Part shown: piece after piece, positions 16,653-26,072 of the stretch
Position numbering within the stretch: position 1 is the first letter of the stretch
How the letters are laid out: each line of letters opens with the position of its first letter
NCBI GenBank assembly: GCA_038521345.1
Contig: JBCBKU010000007.1
Location: 56,808 to 120,807 of the forward strand
Direction: 5' to 3'
Origin: JBCBKU01 sp038521345
Lineage (GTDB): Bacteria > Pseudomonadota > Alphaproteobacteria > Rhodobacterales > Rhodobacteraceae
DNA: 64,000 bases
Notes under the pieces: generated by a model
Databases searched by the model: none
The model's input: only the letters and a program-made list of their open reading frames with translations
What the model was told of the DNA's origin: nothing
Made by a program: the position numbers and the translations under genes

Positions 16653-17678
16653 ATGAAACACAAGACATTCTTCTGGTTCTTTCTGCCGACCGCCGCCGCG
16701 ATGCTTCTGTTCATCGCTTTTCCGATCGTATCGGTCGTGCTCCAGTCCTTCTTCCTACCGCACGAGGCGGTTCTGATCGAAACCGAGAATTGCGGTCCCT
16801 TCGGCTGCACCACCTCGACCGCAATCGACCAGGAAGCCACGCAAGTCCAGTGGGACGAGCGCCCGTGGGGCCGGTTCGCAGGGTTCGAGATCTACACCGA
16901 CCGCGGCCACCTCGCGACGGGTGAAGTGGCCGAGGCTTGGCGGACTTCCGAGAGTTTTCCGGAATTCTGGCGCGAAGTGCGCGATCTTCCGTTCTACGCT
17001 GCGATGTCCTTCACGCTGGTCTACACCTTCACGGTGACGCCCGCGCTGATCGTCCTCGGTTTCGTCATTGCCGTTGCCGTAAATTCTCTGAACAAGCGCC
17101 TGAAAGGGCTGATGATTTTCTTCTCTCTCTTGCCCATGATCGTGACGCCGATCGTCGGCGCACTGATCCTTTTCTGGATGATCGACAGCCGGGGAATTCT
17201 TGGGAACCTGCTTTCTTGGTTGGCCAATGATCCGGATCTGTCGCTGAAAGCGTCGACGCCGCTGATGTGGATCTCGCTCATCGTCTACGGGATTTGGTCA
17301 TCGGCCCCTTTTGCCTTCGTCGTTTTCTATGCCGGCCTTCAGACCGTGCCCCAGGACACGATGGAAAGTGCCCAGATCGATGGCGCCACCCGCTGGCAAC
17401 AGACCCGCTACGTCGTGCTGCCGCATCTGGCGCCACTCGTCACATTTGTCGCGCTGATCCAGCTGATGGACAACTTCCGCGTCTTCGAGCCCATCGTCGG
17501 CTTCACGGCACAAGCGCATGCGCAGTCGCTCAGCTGGATCATCTTCAACGATCTGGGCGGCGAAACCCGGCAGCTGTCGGCCGCTGCCACGACCTCGGTC
17601 CTTACGATCATCGGGGTTGCCATTCTGCTGTCGCCGGTTCTGGTCCGAACCTGGCGCGAGCATAGGGGGAAGACCTGA
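16653..17678 (+). CDS. Sugar-type ABC transporter permease 1
   Basis: 341 residues. A first membrane segment (about 10-32) is followed by a roughly 90-residue periplasmic stretch with two Cys, then five more membrane segments. The cytoplasmic EAA loop that docks on the ATPase is visible as ESAQIDGATRWQQ...LPHLAPLV (about 232-255). It is the MalF/UgpA-type subunit and heterodimerises with the next gene product, to which it is coupled by a TGATG overlap. Confidence 0.94.
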   Translation: MKHKTFFWFFLPTAAAMLLFIAFPIVSVVLQSFFLPHEAVLIETENCGPFGCTTSTAIDQEATQVQWDERPWGRFAGFEIYTDRGHLATGEVAEAWRTSESFPEFWREVRDLPFYAAMSFTLVYTFTVTPALIVLGFVIAVAVNSLNKRLKGLMIFFSLLPMIVTPIVGALILFWMIDSRGILGNLLSWLANDPDLSLKASTPLMWISLIVYGIWSSAPFAFVVFYAGLQTVPQDTMESAQIDGATRWQQTRYVVLPHLAPLVTFVALIQLMDNFRVFEPIVGFTAQAHAQSLSWIIFNDLGGETRQLSAAATTSVLTIIGVAILLSPVLVRTWREHRGKT

Positions 17679-18556
17679 TGTCACCGTCCCAGCGCCGCCC
17701 GCTCGGCCTCAAGATCGCGACATGGTCGTTTATCCTTGTCTGGTTCGTGATCGCGGCCTTCCCGTTCTTCTGGACCTTCTGGGGCTCTTTCAAGGTCGAG
17801 CTTGACTTCTTCTCGATCAACGACTGGACCGATGCCATCACCGGCGACCGGACCCAGCTGACCTATGGCTCGCCGGTCACGCTTGCCGGCTACGAAGGCG
17901 CCTGGATCCAAGAGGAGTTCTGGAAGAACATCCGGAATACATTCATTGTCTGTTTTTTCGTGGTCTGCACTTCGCTGACCATTGGAACGCTGGGCGGTTA
18001 CGCGCTGTCACGCTCGGGTCATAACTACGTCTTCTGGCTTCTGATCACTGCGCTCATCTTCCGGGCCATGCCGCCGATCACCCTCGTCTCGGGCTACCTG
18101 CCGCCCTTCTTTCAGTACAATGTCTGGGGCATCCTGCCGACGACGATCATCGTTCTTGTTGCGATCAATCAGCCCTTTACGCTCTGGATGCTGCATTCCT
18201 TCTTCCAGAACATTCCGAAGGAGCTGGACGAAAGCGCCAAGGTCGACGGCTGTACCCAGTTTCAGGCCTTTCGGAACGTCATCATTCCGGTCATGTGGCC
18301 CGGCGTGATCACGACCGGCCTCTTCAGCTTTCTGCTTGCCTACAATGACTTCGCGGTGGGCGTGATGCTGTTGTCGGAATCCAACCGCACCATGATCCCG
18401 GCCATCGCGGCGTTCCTCGGCACGACCCAGACCGAGGGCAACGTGATGTTCGCTGTCGCCGCCGTGGTCTCGGCCACCGTGCCGCTCTTCATACTCGTCA
18501 TGTTCTTCCAGCGTCAGATTGTCAGCGGTCTGACCGCCGGCGCCGTGAAAGGCTAG
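17678..18556 (+). CDS. Sugar-type ABC transporter permease 2
   Basis: 292 residues with six predicted membrane segments and the EAA loop ESAKVDGCTQFQ...IIPVMWPGV (about 186-210). It is the MalG/UgpE-type partner. It ends the importer block; the following 188 bases carry hairpins but no gene before the next SnoaL gene. Confidence 0.94.
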   Translation: MSPSQRRPLGLKIATWSFILVWFVIAAFPFFWTFWGSFKVELDFFSINDWTDAITGDRTQLTYGSPVTLAGYEGAWIQEEFWKNIRNTFIVCFFVVCTSLTIGTLGGYALSRSGHNYVFWLLITALIFRAMPPITLVSGYLPPFFQYNVWGILPTTIIVLVAINQPFTLWMLHSFFQNIPKELDESAKVDGCTQFQAFRNVIIPVMWPGVITTGLFSFLLAYNDFAVGVMLLSESNRTMIPAIAAFLGTTQTEGNVMFAVAAVVSATVPLFILVMFFQRQIVSGLTAGAVKG

Positions 18557-18637
18557 AACGTTGGGTCACCCGCCTCTCAAGGCAGAGCCATCGGACCGGG
18601 CCCATGCCCGCGCCGGCCGCCTCTGGCTGGGCGGGAT

Positions 18638-18654
18638 CCGGGCGCGACGCCCGG
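18638..18654 (+). repeat. Hairpin after the permease genes
   Basis: CCGGGCG (18638-18644) pairs with CGCCCGG (18648-18654) across CGA. A weaker stem (CGGGC/GCCCG, about 18597-18610) lies just upstream. Neither has a T-run. They probably protect mRNA or moderate read-through into the enzyme genes. Confidence 0.35.
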
Positions 18655-18744
18655 GACGCATTCCCTTCGCCATCATGCGGGCAGGTCCGGGGGGCGCTCA
18701 TCGCTCTCTGACCCCTCTCCGCACTTGACGAAGGAACCCCCGAC

Positions 18745-19731
18745 ATGGGCGCCCCCGACCGCACCCCCTACCTGACCTACATTGCCGCACAGCGGCACCC
18801 GGCGGACTTTGCCCCGTCCGTAGAGACCTTCTTCGCCCCGGATGCGTCGGTGCACGCCGTCCACCCGTTCAACCATGTCGGAGATGGTGCTGGCTATCAC
18901 GCCCGGGTCCTCGCCCCTCTTCAGACAGCGTTTGAAGGCCTCTACCGCCGCGACGATATCGTCATGGCCGGTGCCTTTGAGGGCGCGAACTGGGTGTCGG
19001 CCACTGGCTACTACGCGGGTCGCTTCGCCCATGATTGGATCGGCCTTCGCGCCACGGGCCATCTCGCGTATCTCCGCTTCGGCGAATTTCATCGTCTTGA
19101 AGCGGGTCAGGCCGTTGAAAGCTATGTCTTCCTCGATCTGCCCGAACTGATGGTCTCGACTGGTCAATGGCCGATCGCCACAGGGCCGGGGCGGACCCGG
19201 GGCCACACAGGCATGATCCACGGCCCCGCCACGCGGGACGGGGTACGTGCCGGCGCGGATGATCCGGCAGAAGGTGAGGAAAGCTACCGGATCGTCACCG
19301 AGATGCTTGCAGGCCTTGCCACGCTGGACGAAGAGTGGCGCCCCTACTGGCACCCGAACATGATGTGGTACGGGCCGGGTGCCTTCGGGTCTTTCATCGG
19401 GATCGAGCAATTCGCATCGTTCCAGGTCCCGTTCGAAAGCCAGTTCGACGGCTGGTCGGGGGGATCTGCGGGCAACGGCCTCACCCGCCATTTCACCCGT
19501 TACGGCGAAGGCCCCTATACCTGCTCGGGCGGGTGGCCCTCGCTTACCGGCATCAGCGTCCAGCCGTTCCTCGAAACCGGCCCCACACAGGCCCGCATCT
19601 TCATGCGCGTCTGCGACTGGTGGCGGCGCGAAGGGGATCTTCTGGTTGAGAACTGGGTCTTCGTCGACGTGCCGGATGTCCTTCGCCAGATGGGCCGCGA
19701 TCTATTTGCCGGCGTGGAGGTCGCCCCGTGA
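18745..19731 (+). CDS. Tandem SnoaL/NTF2-fold protein (paralogue 2)
   Basis: 328 residues in two SnoaL-like domains (about 1-155 and 180-325). It has NMMWYGPGAFGS in the second domain, equivalent to MIWWGPHGIGA of paralogue 1, and ends with ENWVFVD...QMGRDLF. GAAGGA precedes the ATG. The tandem layout gives one chain the equivalent of the usual SnoaL homodimer. A role as a cyclase/isomerase or a binding protein on the substrate of this regulon is inferred from position only. Confidence 0.85.
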   Translation: MGAPDRTPYLTYIAAQRHPADFAPSVETFFAPDASVHAVHPFNHVGDGAGYHARVLAPLQTAFEGLYRRDDIVMAGAFEGANWVSATGYYAGRFAHDWIGLRATGHLAYLRFGEFHRLEAGQAVESYVFLDLPELMVSTGQWPIATGPGRTRGHTGMIHGPATRDGVRAGADDPAEGEESYRIVTEMLAGLATLDEEWRPYWHPNMMWYGPGAFGSFIGIEQFASFQVPFESQFDGWSGGSAGNGLTRHFTRYGEGPYTCSGGWPSLTGISVQPFLETGPTQARIFMRVCDWWRREGDLLVENWVFVDVPDVLRQMGRDLFAGVEVAP

Positions 19732-19846
19732 TCCCACACCGCGCGCCCCGACGGCTCAGGCAAAAGCTATCCGCTTCATCTTGGCTCAAATGGGCAGGGC
19801 CCCGCGCCGGACATCCGGTCTCGCCTCCGTGGACGGAGGGCGCCCG

Positions 19847-21340
19847 ATGACCCGACCCGACTATATCGTAGTCGGCGGCGGATCGGCCGGGTGCGTCGCG
19901 GCCGCGCGGCTTTCGGAACTCGAGGCGGGCTCGGTCCTGCTCCTCGAAGCGGGGCCCTCGCACCGTCACCCGCTCGTCTCGATGCCCATGGGACTGGTCT
20001 GGCTGATGGGATCCGGCCGCGACTGGCGGTTCCGCACGACGCCGCAGGCAGGCCTTGGCGGTCGAACGATCGCCGTGCCGCGGGGCCGCATGCTGGGCGG
20101 GTCGGGTTCCATCAACTCGATGGTCTGGTTCCGGGGCCGCGCTGCGGATTTCGACGGCTGGCAGATCCCCGGCTGGTCCTTCGCCGACGTCGAACCTCAT
20201 TTCGAGGCGGTCGAGGCGCGTCTTACCCCCGCCGAACTCGCCCATCCCCACCCGCTGACCGCGGCACTCGGTCCGATGCTGCCCGCCAATGCCCCGAACC
20301 CGACGCCCGATCTCGAAAGCGCCGGCGTCTTCCGCTTCAACCTCGTCGCGGGCCGCAGGAACTCTGCCGCCGATGCGTTTCTACAAGGCGCGCCGGTCAC
20401 CGCCCGAACCGGTGCCAGCGTCGCCCGACTGATCTTTTCAGGTGGTCGTGCGACGGGTGTCACATTGACAGACGGTTCCGAGATCCCGGCGACCAAGGGC
20501 GTGATCCTGTCGGCCGGTTCGATCGCCTCGCCCGCGATCCTCCTGCGCTCCGGCTTCGGCCCACGCGGGGATCTCGCTGCGCTTGGCATCGACGCCCGGG
20601 CGGATCTGCCCGCCATTGGCGCCAATCTTCACGATCATCCCGCAGTCGGCATCCACTTCGAGGGTCCGCGCTCAGGCTACGGGCTTGAACCCGGGCAACT
20701 GCCCCAATGGGCGCTTGCCCCGTTCCGATATGTCCTCAGCCGGCAGGGGCCCTTCGCATCACCCACCGTGGAAGGCGGCGCCTTCTTCAACGCGCGCGGC
20801 GATGACACGGAACCAGACATCCAGACCCATTTCATCCCCTTCAAACTCGACACAAAAGGACGCCGCATATCGCTCGGCGCGGGCTACTTTGCCGATGTGT
20901 GTCTTTGCCGCCCAAGATCGCGCGGCCGTCTGACCCTTGCTTCGAAGGACCCCGAGGCCCCTCCGGCCATCGATCTCGGGCTTTTCTCCGAAGACAGCGA
21001 TCTCGACACCCTCGCGCATGGTCTGGCGCGGATGCGAGTACTTCTCGACCGCGCCGATTTCGGCCCCCGCCGCGCGCCTGAGATCCGCCCCGGCACCGGG
21101 GTCCGGACGCATGCCGAGATCCGGGACCACATCCGGGCCCATGCCGGCACCGCCTACCATCCCGTGGGCACCCTGGCCCTTGGCGGACCTGTCACGCCCG
21201 ACCTTCGGCTCGCTCACACGGACAATCTTTGGATCGCCGATGCCTCTATCATCCCCGCGATCCCCTCCGCCAATACCAACGCCCCGTCCATGATGATCGG
21301 CCACCGCGCCGCCTCGCTCATCGCAGGAGAGCACCCATGA
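19847..21340 (+). CDS. GMC-family FAD-dependent oxidoreductase (choline dehydrogenase-like)
   Basis: 497 residues from ATG 19847 (GGAGGG upstream). N-terminal FAD motif VVGGGSAGCVAAARLSELE (about 8-26), the GMC signature RGRMLGGSGSINSMVWFRG (about 80-98), and a C-terminal catalytic block with HPVGTLALG and WIADASIIPAIPSANTNAP. GMC enzymes oxidise primary alcohols to aldehydes or acids, or sugars. It is slightly shorter than choline dehydrogenases (about 550). Within this operon it probably performs an alcohol oxidation upstream of the HisD-like dehydrogenase. Confidence 0.92.
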   Translation: MTRPDYIVVGGGSAGCVAAARLSELEAGSVLLLEAGPSHRHPLVSMPMGLVWLMGSGRDWRFRTTPQAGLGGRTIAVPRGRMLGGSGSINSMVWFRGRAADFDGWQIPGWSFADVEPHFEAVEARLTPAELAHPHPLTAALGPMLPANAPNPTPDLESAGVFRFNLVAGRRNSAADAFLQGAPVTARTGASVARLIFSGGRATGVTLTDGSEIPATKGVILSAGSIASPAILLRSGFGPRGDLAALGIDARADLPAIGANLHDHPAVGIHFEGPRSGYGLEPGQLPQWALAPFRYVLSRQGPFASPTVEGGAFFNARGDDTEPDIQTHFIPFKLDTKGRRISLGAGYFADVCLCRPRSRGRLTLASKDPEAPPAIDLGLFSEDSDLDTLAHGLARMRVLLDRADFGPRRAPEIRPGTGVRTHAEIRDHIRAHAGTAYHPVGTLALGGPVTPDLRLAHTDNLWIADASIIPAIPSANTNAPSMMIGHRAASLIAGEHP

Positions 21341-21894
21341 AAGGCAGCCGCCCCGAACAGGCCATGCTGACCCGCGACACCGACCTTTCGAAGACCGACG
21401 CCACACGCGCCGTGATCGAAGCGATGGTCGACGGGCTGAACGACCACCGGATCGACGATATCGGCGCGTTCTTTGCCACCGGCTTTCGCTGGATGGGCAA
21501 CCAGGGCTGCGGCACCAAGACCGGATTGAAGGAATTTCAGGACAATTGGCAGCGACCCTTTCAGGCGGCGTTCTCCGACAAGACCTGCATCGACGAGGCA
21601 CGGCTCTACATGGGCGAATGGGCGGCCGCCTTCGGCCGGCAAGAAGCCACCCACTCAGGCGAGTTCCTCGGGATCGCGCCCACGGGTAAACGGGTGGAGA
21701 TCCGGTACATGGATTTCTGGAAGGTTGTCGACGGCAAGATCGTCGACAACTGGGTCCATGTGGATTTTCCGCATGTCGCCGCTCAGCTGGGCGTTGACCT
21801 CTTCAAAGGCGAGGGTTGGGAGGCATTCGACCTTGGCGAAAAGACCCCGCCTCGCCCCGGCACAACCCCCGGTGCCGAGGAGGTGTCCGCATGA
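21337..21894 (+). CDS. Single-domain SnoaL/NTF2-fold protein (paralogue 3)
   Basis: 185 residues starting in an ATGA overlap with the GMC gene. It has one SnoaL-like domain with the family FLGIAPTGKRVEIRYMDFWK strand pair and the signature DNWVHVD...QLGVDLF shared with the tandem paralogues. This single-domain version is closest to the ordinary SnoaL polyketide-cyclase-like pattern. Function unknown. Confidence 0.85.
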   Translation: MKGSRPEQAMLTRDTDLSKTDATRAVIEAMVDGLNDHRIDDIGAFFATGFRWMGNQGCGTKTGLKEFQDNWQRPFQAAFSDKTCIDEARLYMGEWAAAFGRQEATHSGEFLGIAPTGKRVEIRYMDFWKVVDGKIVDNWVHVDFPHVAAQLGVDLFKGEGWEAFDLGEKTPPRPGTTPGAEEVSA

Positions 21895-21973
21895 TCCGGT
21901 CCATCTTCATCTTGGCCAAAGAACGCGCGGTCCCACGCGGGCCAACGGCGACCGACACGGGGGACAGCACCCC

Positions 21974-22699
21974 ATGACCGATCTCGGCTGGAATCACTCT
22001 GCCCATGCGTGGATCGCGCGACAGGGCGAGGCCGGCGATGTGACCCGGGTCCACGCGCTCGACGCACCGATGCTTGCCCACCTGCCGGCATCCGGCCGCG
22101 CACTCGATATTGGCTGCGGCGAGGGGCGGTTCTGCCGGATGATGCGCGCGCGCGGTCTCGATCCCACAGGTCTCGACATCACCCCTGCCCTCATCGCCGC
22201 CGCGAAAGCCAAAGACCCGGACGGCACCTATGTCGAAGCCTCGGCCGAGAGCCTTCCGTTCGATGACGCCACCTTCGACGTCGCGGTCTTCTACCTCAGT
22301 CTCATCGATATCCCCGATTTCCGCGCCGCCATCGCCGAGGCCGCACGGATACTAAAACCGGGCGCCCCTCTGCTCATCGCGAATCTGACCGAGACAGTTA
22401 CGGCCCGCCCCCGCGGCTGGAACCACGAGGGCAGCCACTGGGTCAGTGACGGTGACGTATTGCGCTATATTGCGGTTGACGACATCCCGCTTGAACGCCC
22501 CGTCGTCTGCGCTTGGGACAACATCCGGATCGAAAACTATCACCGTCCCTTGTCGGCCTATATGACCGCGCTCCTCGCGGCCGGCCTTACGCTCACCGCG
22601 TTCCAGAACCCGCCCTATACGGGCCCCGACAGTTCCTCGAAAGAGAAATTCAACCGCGTGCCTTGGGCCTTTTTCATGGCCTGGGCCAAACCGGAGTGA
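21974..22699 (+). CDS. Class I SAM-dependent methyltransferase
   Basis: 241 residues. The SAM-binding motif I is ALDIGCGEGRFCRMM (about 37-51), followed by the acidic motif LDITPALI and post-motif region FDVAVFYLSLIDIPD (about 97-111), fitting the Methyltransf_11 group. It probably methylates a small molecule or, with the MetE-like gene downstream, is part of methyl-group handling. A short leader of about 80 bases separates it from the SnoaL gene and carries a CATCTTGGCCAAAG motif. Confidence 0.9.
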   Translation: MTDLGWNHSAHAWIARQGEAGDVTRVHALDAPMLAHLPASGRALDIGCGEGRFCRMMRARGLDPTGLDITPALIAAAKAKDPDGTYVEASAESLPFDDATFDVAVFYLSLIDIPDFRAAIAEAARILKPGAPLLIANLTETVTARPRGWNHEGSHWVSDGDVLRYIAVDDIPLERPVVCAWDNIRIENYHRPLSAYMTALLAAGLTLTAFQNPPYTGPDSSSKEKFNRVPWAFFMAWAKPE

Positions 22700-22703
22700 C
22701 CCC

Positions 22704-24032
22704 ATGACCATCACCTATCTGAAACGTGGCAAACCCGAAACCGAGCGCGCCGAGGACGACGCCAAGACCCGCGCCATCGTCGAGGCCACGCTGACGGAGA
22801 TAGAGACGCGCGGAGATGCGGCTATTCGCGAACTGTCCGAAAAGTTCGACGGCTACACACCGGCGGCGTTCCGACTCAGCCAGGCCCAGATCGACGATCT
22901 GATCGCGCAACTGACGCCCCGCGAACTTGCCGACATCAAGTTTGCCCAGGAGCAGGTGCAGGCCTTTGCGCGCGCGCAACGCGCCTCGATGACGGATATC
23001 GAAGTCGAAACGATGCCGGGCGTCATCCTTGGGCACAAGAACATCCCCGTCCAGTCTGTTGGCTGCTACATCCCGGGCGGCAAGTTCCCCATGGTCGCCT
23101 CGGCGCACATGTCTGTGGCGACGGCATCTGTGGCCGGCGTGCCTCGCATCATCGCCTGCACGCCGCCGTTTCAGGGCAAACCGAATCCCGGCGTGATCGC
23201 CGCGATCCATCTGGGCGGCGCGCACGAGATCTATGTCCTGGGCGGCATCCAAGCCGTGGGCGCCATGGCGATCGGGACCGAGACGATCGATCCCGTCCAC
23301 ATGCTCGTCGGCCCCGGCAACGCCTTTGTGGCCGAAGCCAAGCGCCAGCTGTTCGGCCGCGTCGGTATTGACCTATTTGCCGGCCCCACGGAAACGATGG
23401 TGATTGCCGACGACACGGTGGATGCCGAGATCTGCGCCACCGATCTTCTGGGTCAGGCCGAGCATGGCTACAATTCACCGGCCGTGCTTCTGACAAACTC
23501 GCGAAAGCTTGCCGACGAAACACTGGCCGAGATCGACCGGCTTCTTGAGATCCTGCCCACGGCGGAGACGGCCCGCAAAAGCTGGGAGGATTACGGCGAG
23601 GTCATCCTCTGCGACACCTATGACGAAATGCTGACCGTGGCCGACGACGTCGCCTCGGAACACGTTCAGGTCATGACCGACCGCGACGACTGGTTCCTTG
23701 AACACATGACCTGCTACGGCGCGCTTTTCCTTGGCGCGCGGACCAATGTCGCCAACGGCGACAAGGTCATCGGGACCAACCACACGCTGCCCACGAAAAA
23801 GGCCGGGCGGTACACGGGCGGTCTTTGGGTCGGCAAGTTCCTGAAAACCCATTCCTACCAGAAGATCACCACCGACGAGGCAGCCACGACGATCGGCGAA
23901 TACGGCTCGCGGCTTTGCATCCTCGAAGGCTTTGTCGGGCATGCCGAACAGTGCAATGTTCGTGTACGCCGCTATGGCGGGGTCAATGTACCCTATGGTG
24001 AGCCCGCCCCATACCGCGAGGCGGCAGAGTAA
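22704..24032 (+). CDS. Histidinol dehydrogenase-family alcohol dehydrogenase (HpsN-like)
   Basis: 442 residues. The HisD catalytic set appears conserved: GQAEHG (Gln/His), ASEH (Glu/His), NGDK...GTNHTLPTK (Asp) and a late His in GHAEQCNVRV. HisD oxidises an alcohol to a carboxylate in two NAD steps at a zinc site. There are no other histidine-biosynthesis genes here, so this is a catabolic paralogue, like sulfopropanediol 3-dehydrogenase HpsN of roseobacters, which oxidises 2,3-dihydroxypropane-1-sulfonate to sulfolactate. Sequence divergence from HpsN leaves the actual alcohol open. Confidence 0.88.
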   Translation: MTITYLKRGKPETERAEDDAKTRAIVEATLTEIETRGDAAIRELSEKFDGYTPAAFRLSQAQIDDLIAQLTPRELADIKFAQEQVQAFARAQRASMTDIEVETMPGVILGHKNIPVQSVGCYIPGGKFPMVASAHMSVATASVAGVPRIIACTPPFQGKPNPGVIAAIHLGGAHEIYVLGGIQAVGAMAIGTETIDPVHMLVGPGNAFVAEAKRQLFGRVGIDLFAGPTETMVIADDTVDAEICATDLLGQAEHGYNSPAVLLTNSRKLADETLAEIDRLLEILPTAETARKSWEDYGEVILCDTYDEMLTVADDVASEHVQVMTDRDDWFLEHMTCYGALFLGARTNVANGDKVIGTNHTLPTKKAGRYTGGLWVGKFLKTHSYQKITTDEAATTIGEYGSRLCILEGFVGHAEQCNVRVRRYGGVNVPYGEPAPYREAAE

Positions 24033-24033
24033 G

Positions 24034-25038
24034 GTGGACCAGAACCAGCGCAACAAGGCGGCGGCGCGCGATCTTTGGGCCCGCCTCGACACCGAACCGG
24101 AGGCAGCCCGCCCGCTTCTTGGTCGCGTTGCGCGCTGGGACGCCCCGGCCCCAATCGGTCCCTGCGCCGCAGCGGACGTGATCGACCGGCTCTTTGCACC
24201 TCTGCGCGCCTCGATCCCCGATCTTCGGCGCCGAACACATCTGTTCCTCGGTGGACAGTCCGACGCCAAAGAAGCCGGGCCGGACGGCACATGGTGGGTG
24301 GCTGGCACGGGCTACTACACCGGCCACGCGTCAAAAGATGTCTTTGGCATTCCCGCGACCCCGCAGGCACTCCGGATCCGATGGGGTGAATTCCTTCAGT
24401 TCGACGCGGACGGACATATCATCGCTGCGCAGACGATCTGGGACTTTGTGGACTGGTTCGAACAGATCGGGCGCCCGGTCCTGCCACCGCCCCGCGGTGC
24501 GCAGCACGTGTATCCGGCACCGACCGGCTATATGGGCCAGCGGGACGATGTCGGCGATCCCGCCACGTCCGAAGCCACCCTTGCGCTTGGTCGCGACTTC
24601 ATCTTCGGCGGGCTGAACGCCTTCGACGAGTCCGATCTGTCGTCCATGGGGATGGCCCGTTATTTCCATCCCAATATCAAATGGTACGGGCCCGGCGGCA
24701 TCGGCGCCTGCTTTTCGCTGGCCGAGTTCGAGACCTTCCATCAACAGCCGTGGCTTACGGCCTTCCCGGATCGGAAGATCCTGCATCTTGAGAGCCTCTT
24801 TGCCGAAGACCGCCTCTTGGCCGCCTCGGGTCCTCGCGGAGTGATTGCAACCCATACCGGGCCATATCTCGGAGAGCCCGCGTCCGACGCGCAGCTCGAG
24901 GTTTCGGGGATCGATTTCTGGATGCGACAGGGGGATGTCTTCACCGAGAACTGGGTTTTCGTCGACATGATCCATCTCTTCGGGCAGATGGGCGTCGATC
25001 TCTTCGACCGGCTGAAGCGCGGGGAACGGGTGGTATGA
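24034..25038 (+). CDS. Tandem SnoaL/NTF2-fold protein (paralogue 4)
   Basis: 334 residues from GTG 24034, one base after the HisD-like stop; ATG 23995 would overlap HisD by 38 bases. Two SnoaL-like domains are present, with NIKWYGPGGIGACFS in the second and ENWVFVD...QMGVDLF at the C-terminus, matching paralogues 1-3. The gene ends in an ATGA overlap with the LacI gene, so regulator and enzyme are translated together. Confidence 0.82.
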   Translation: MDQNQRNKAAARDLWARLDTEPEAARPLLGRVARWDAPAPIGPCAAADVIDRLFAPLRASIPDLRRRTHLFLGGQSDAKEAGPDGTWWVAGTGYYTGHASKDVFGIPATPQALRIRWGEFLQFDADGHIIAAQTIWDFVDWFEQIGRPVLPPPRGAQHVYPAPTGYMGQRDDVGDPATSEATLALGRDFIFGGLNAFDESDLSSMGMARYFHPNIKWYGPGGIGACFSLAEFETFHQQPWLTAFPDRKILHLESLFAEDRLLAASGPRGVIATHTGPYLGEPASDAQLEVSGIDFWMRQGDVFTENWVFVDMIHLFGQMGVDLFDRLKRGERVV

Positions 25039-26069
25039 CCGAACGCGTCACATCACTTGAAGTCGCGCGACGGGCGGGCGTGTCACAATCCGCGGTCAGC
25101 CGCGTCTTCACCAAGGGCGCATCCGTCTCGGACAAGACCGCCGAGAAGGTCCGTCAAGCGGCCGAAGAGCTTGGCTACCGTCCCAATGTTCTCGCCCGCG
25201 CCATGGCCTCGGGCAAGAGCCGGATGATCGGCCTCGTCGTCGCCTATCTCGACAATTACTTCTATCCGGAAGCGCTCGAGAAACTGTCGACCGCGCTGCA
25301 ATCCCGCGGTTACCACGTGCTGGTCTTCATGACCGCCCGCGCCGACGACAGCCTTGATCACGTTCTGGCCGAGATCCTCGACTATCAGGTAGACGGGATC
25401 GTCATGGCCTCGGTCTCGATGTCATCGACCATCGCATCGCGATGTCAGGCGGCCGGTGTGCCCGTTGTGCTGTTCAACCGAAGCCAGGACATGCCGGGGA
25501 TCACCGCGGTGACGTCTGACAACCACGCCGGCGGGCGCGATGTCGCGCGGTTTCTGAACGATGGCGGGCACGAACGGATCGCCTATCTCGCCGGATGGGA
25601 AGGCGCTTCGACCCAACGCGATCGCGAAGCCGGGTTTCGCGCGGGGCTGATTGCAGCGGGCGTGCCACTCTTCGACCGGGTCGTCGGGAACTACACCTCC
25701 GAAACGGCCCGAAGCGCCACGCTCGAACTGTTCGACAGGCCTGCGGACAAGCGTCCCGACGCCCTTTTCGCCGCCAACGATCACATGGCCTTTGTGGCGA
25801 TGGACGTGATCCGGTCGGAACTTGGCCTGTCGGTCCCCGATGACGTTTCGGTCGTAGGATTTGACGATGTGCCACCGGCGGCGTGGCCCGCCTATAACCT
25901 CACCACGATCCGACAACGTGCCAACGCCATGGTCGACCGGACGGTCGCCGCACTGTTGGACGAGATCGAAAGCCCCGACACCGCGCGCCCGCAGCGCATC
26001 ACGCTTGATGCCCCGCTCATTGTCCGCGGCTCGGCCAGGCGGCCGGCCCAAAGCAAATCCGAAGGATGA
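25035..26069 (+). CDS. LacI-family transcriptional regulator of the SnoaL/ABC regulon
   Basis: 344 residues. The N-terminal helix-turn-helix (about residues 5-25, TSLEVARRAGVSQSAVSRVF) and hinge helix (NVLARAMASGKS) are typical, followed by a periplasmic-binding-protein-like effector domain with a C-terminal VVGFDDVPPAAW segment. It lies in the middle of the operon rather than next to the promoter. Its most likely site is the perfect CG-centred palindrome at 14111-14130. The effector is presumably the imported solute or a first breakdown product. Confidence 0.92.
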   Translation: MTERVTSLEVARRAGVSQSAVSRVFTKGASVSDKTAEKVRQAAEELGYRPNVLARAMASGKSRMIGLVVAYLDNYFYPEALEKLSTALQSRGYHVLVFMTARADDSLDHVLAEILDYQVDGIVMASVSMSSTIASRCQAAGVPVVLFNRSQDMPGITAVTSDNHAGGRDVARFLNDGGHERIAYLAGWEGASTQRDREAGFRAGLIAAGVPLFDRVVGNYTSETARSATLELFDRPADKRPDALFAANDHMAFVAMDVIRSELGLSVPDDVSVVGFDDVPPAAWPAYNLTTIRQRANAMVDRTVAALLDEIESPDTARPQRITLDAPLIVRGSARRPAQSKSEG

Positions 26070-26072
26070 CCC

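Noticed and set aside
22704..24032. Histidine biosynthesis hisD
   Set aside because: No other his genes nearby and the neighbours are catabolic; the family includes HpsN-type alcohol dehydrogenases, so the biosynthetic label is not supported.
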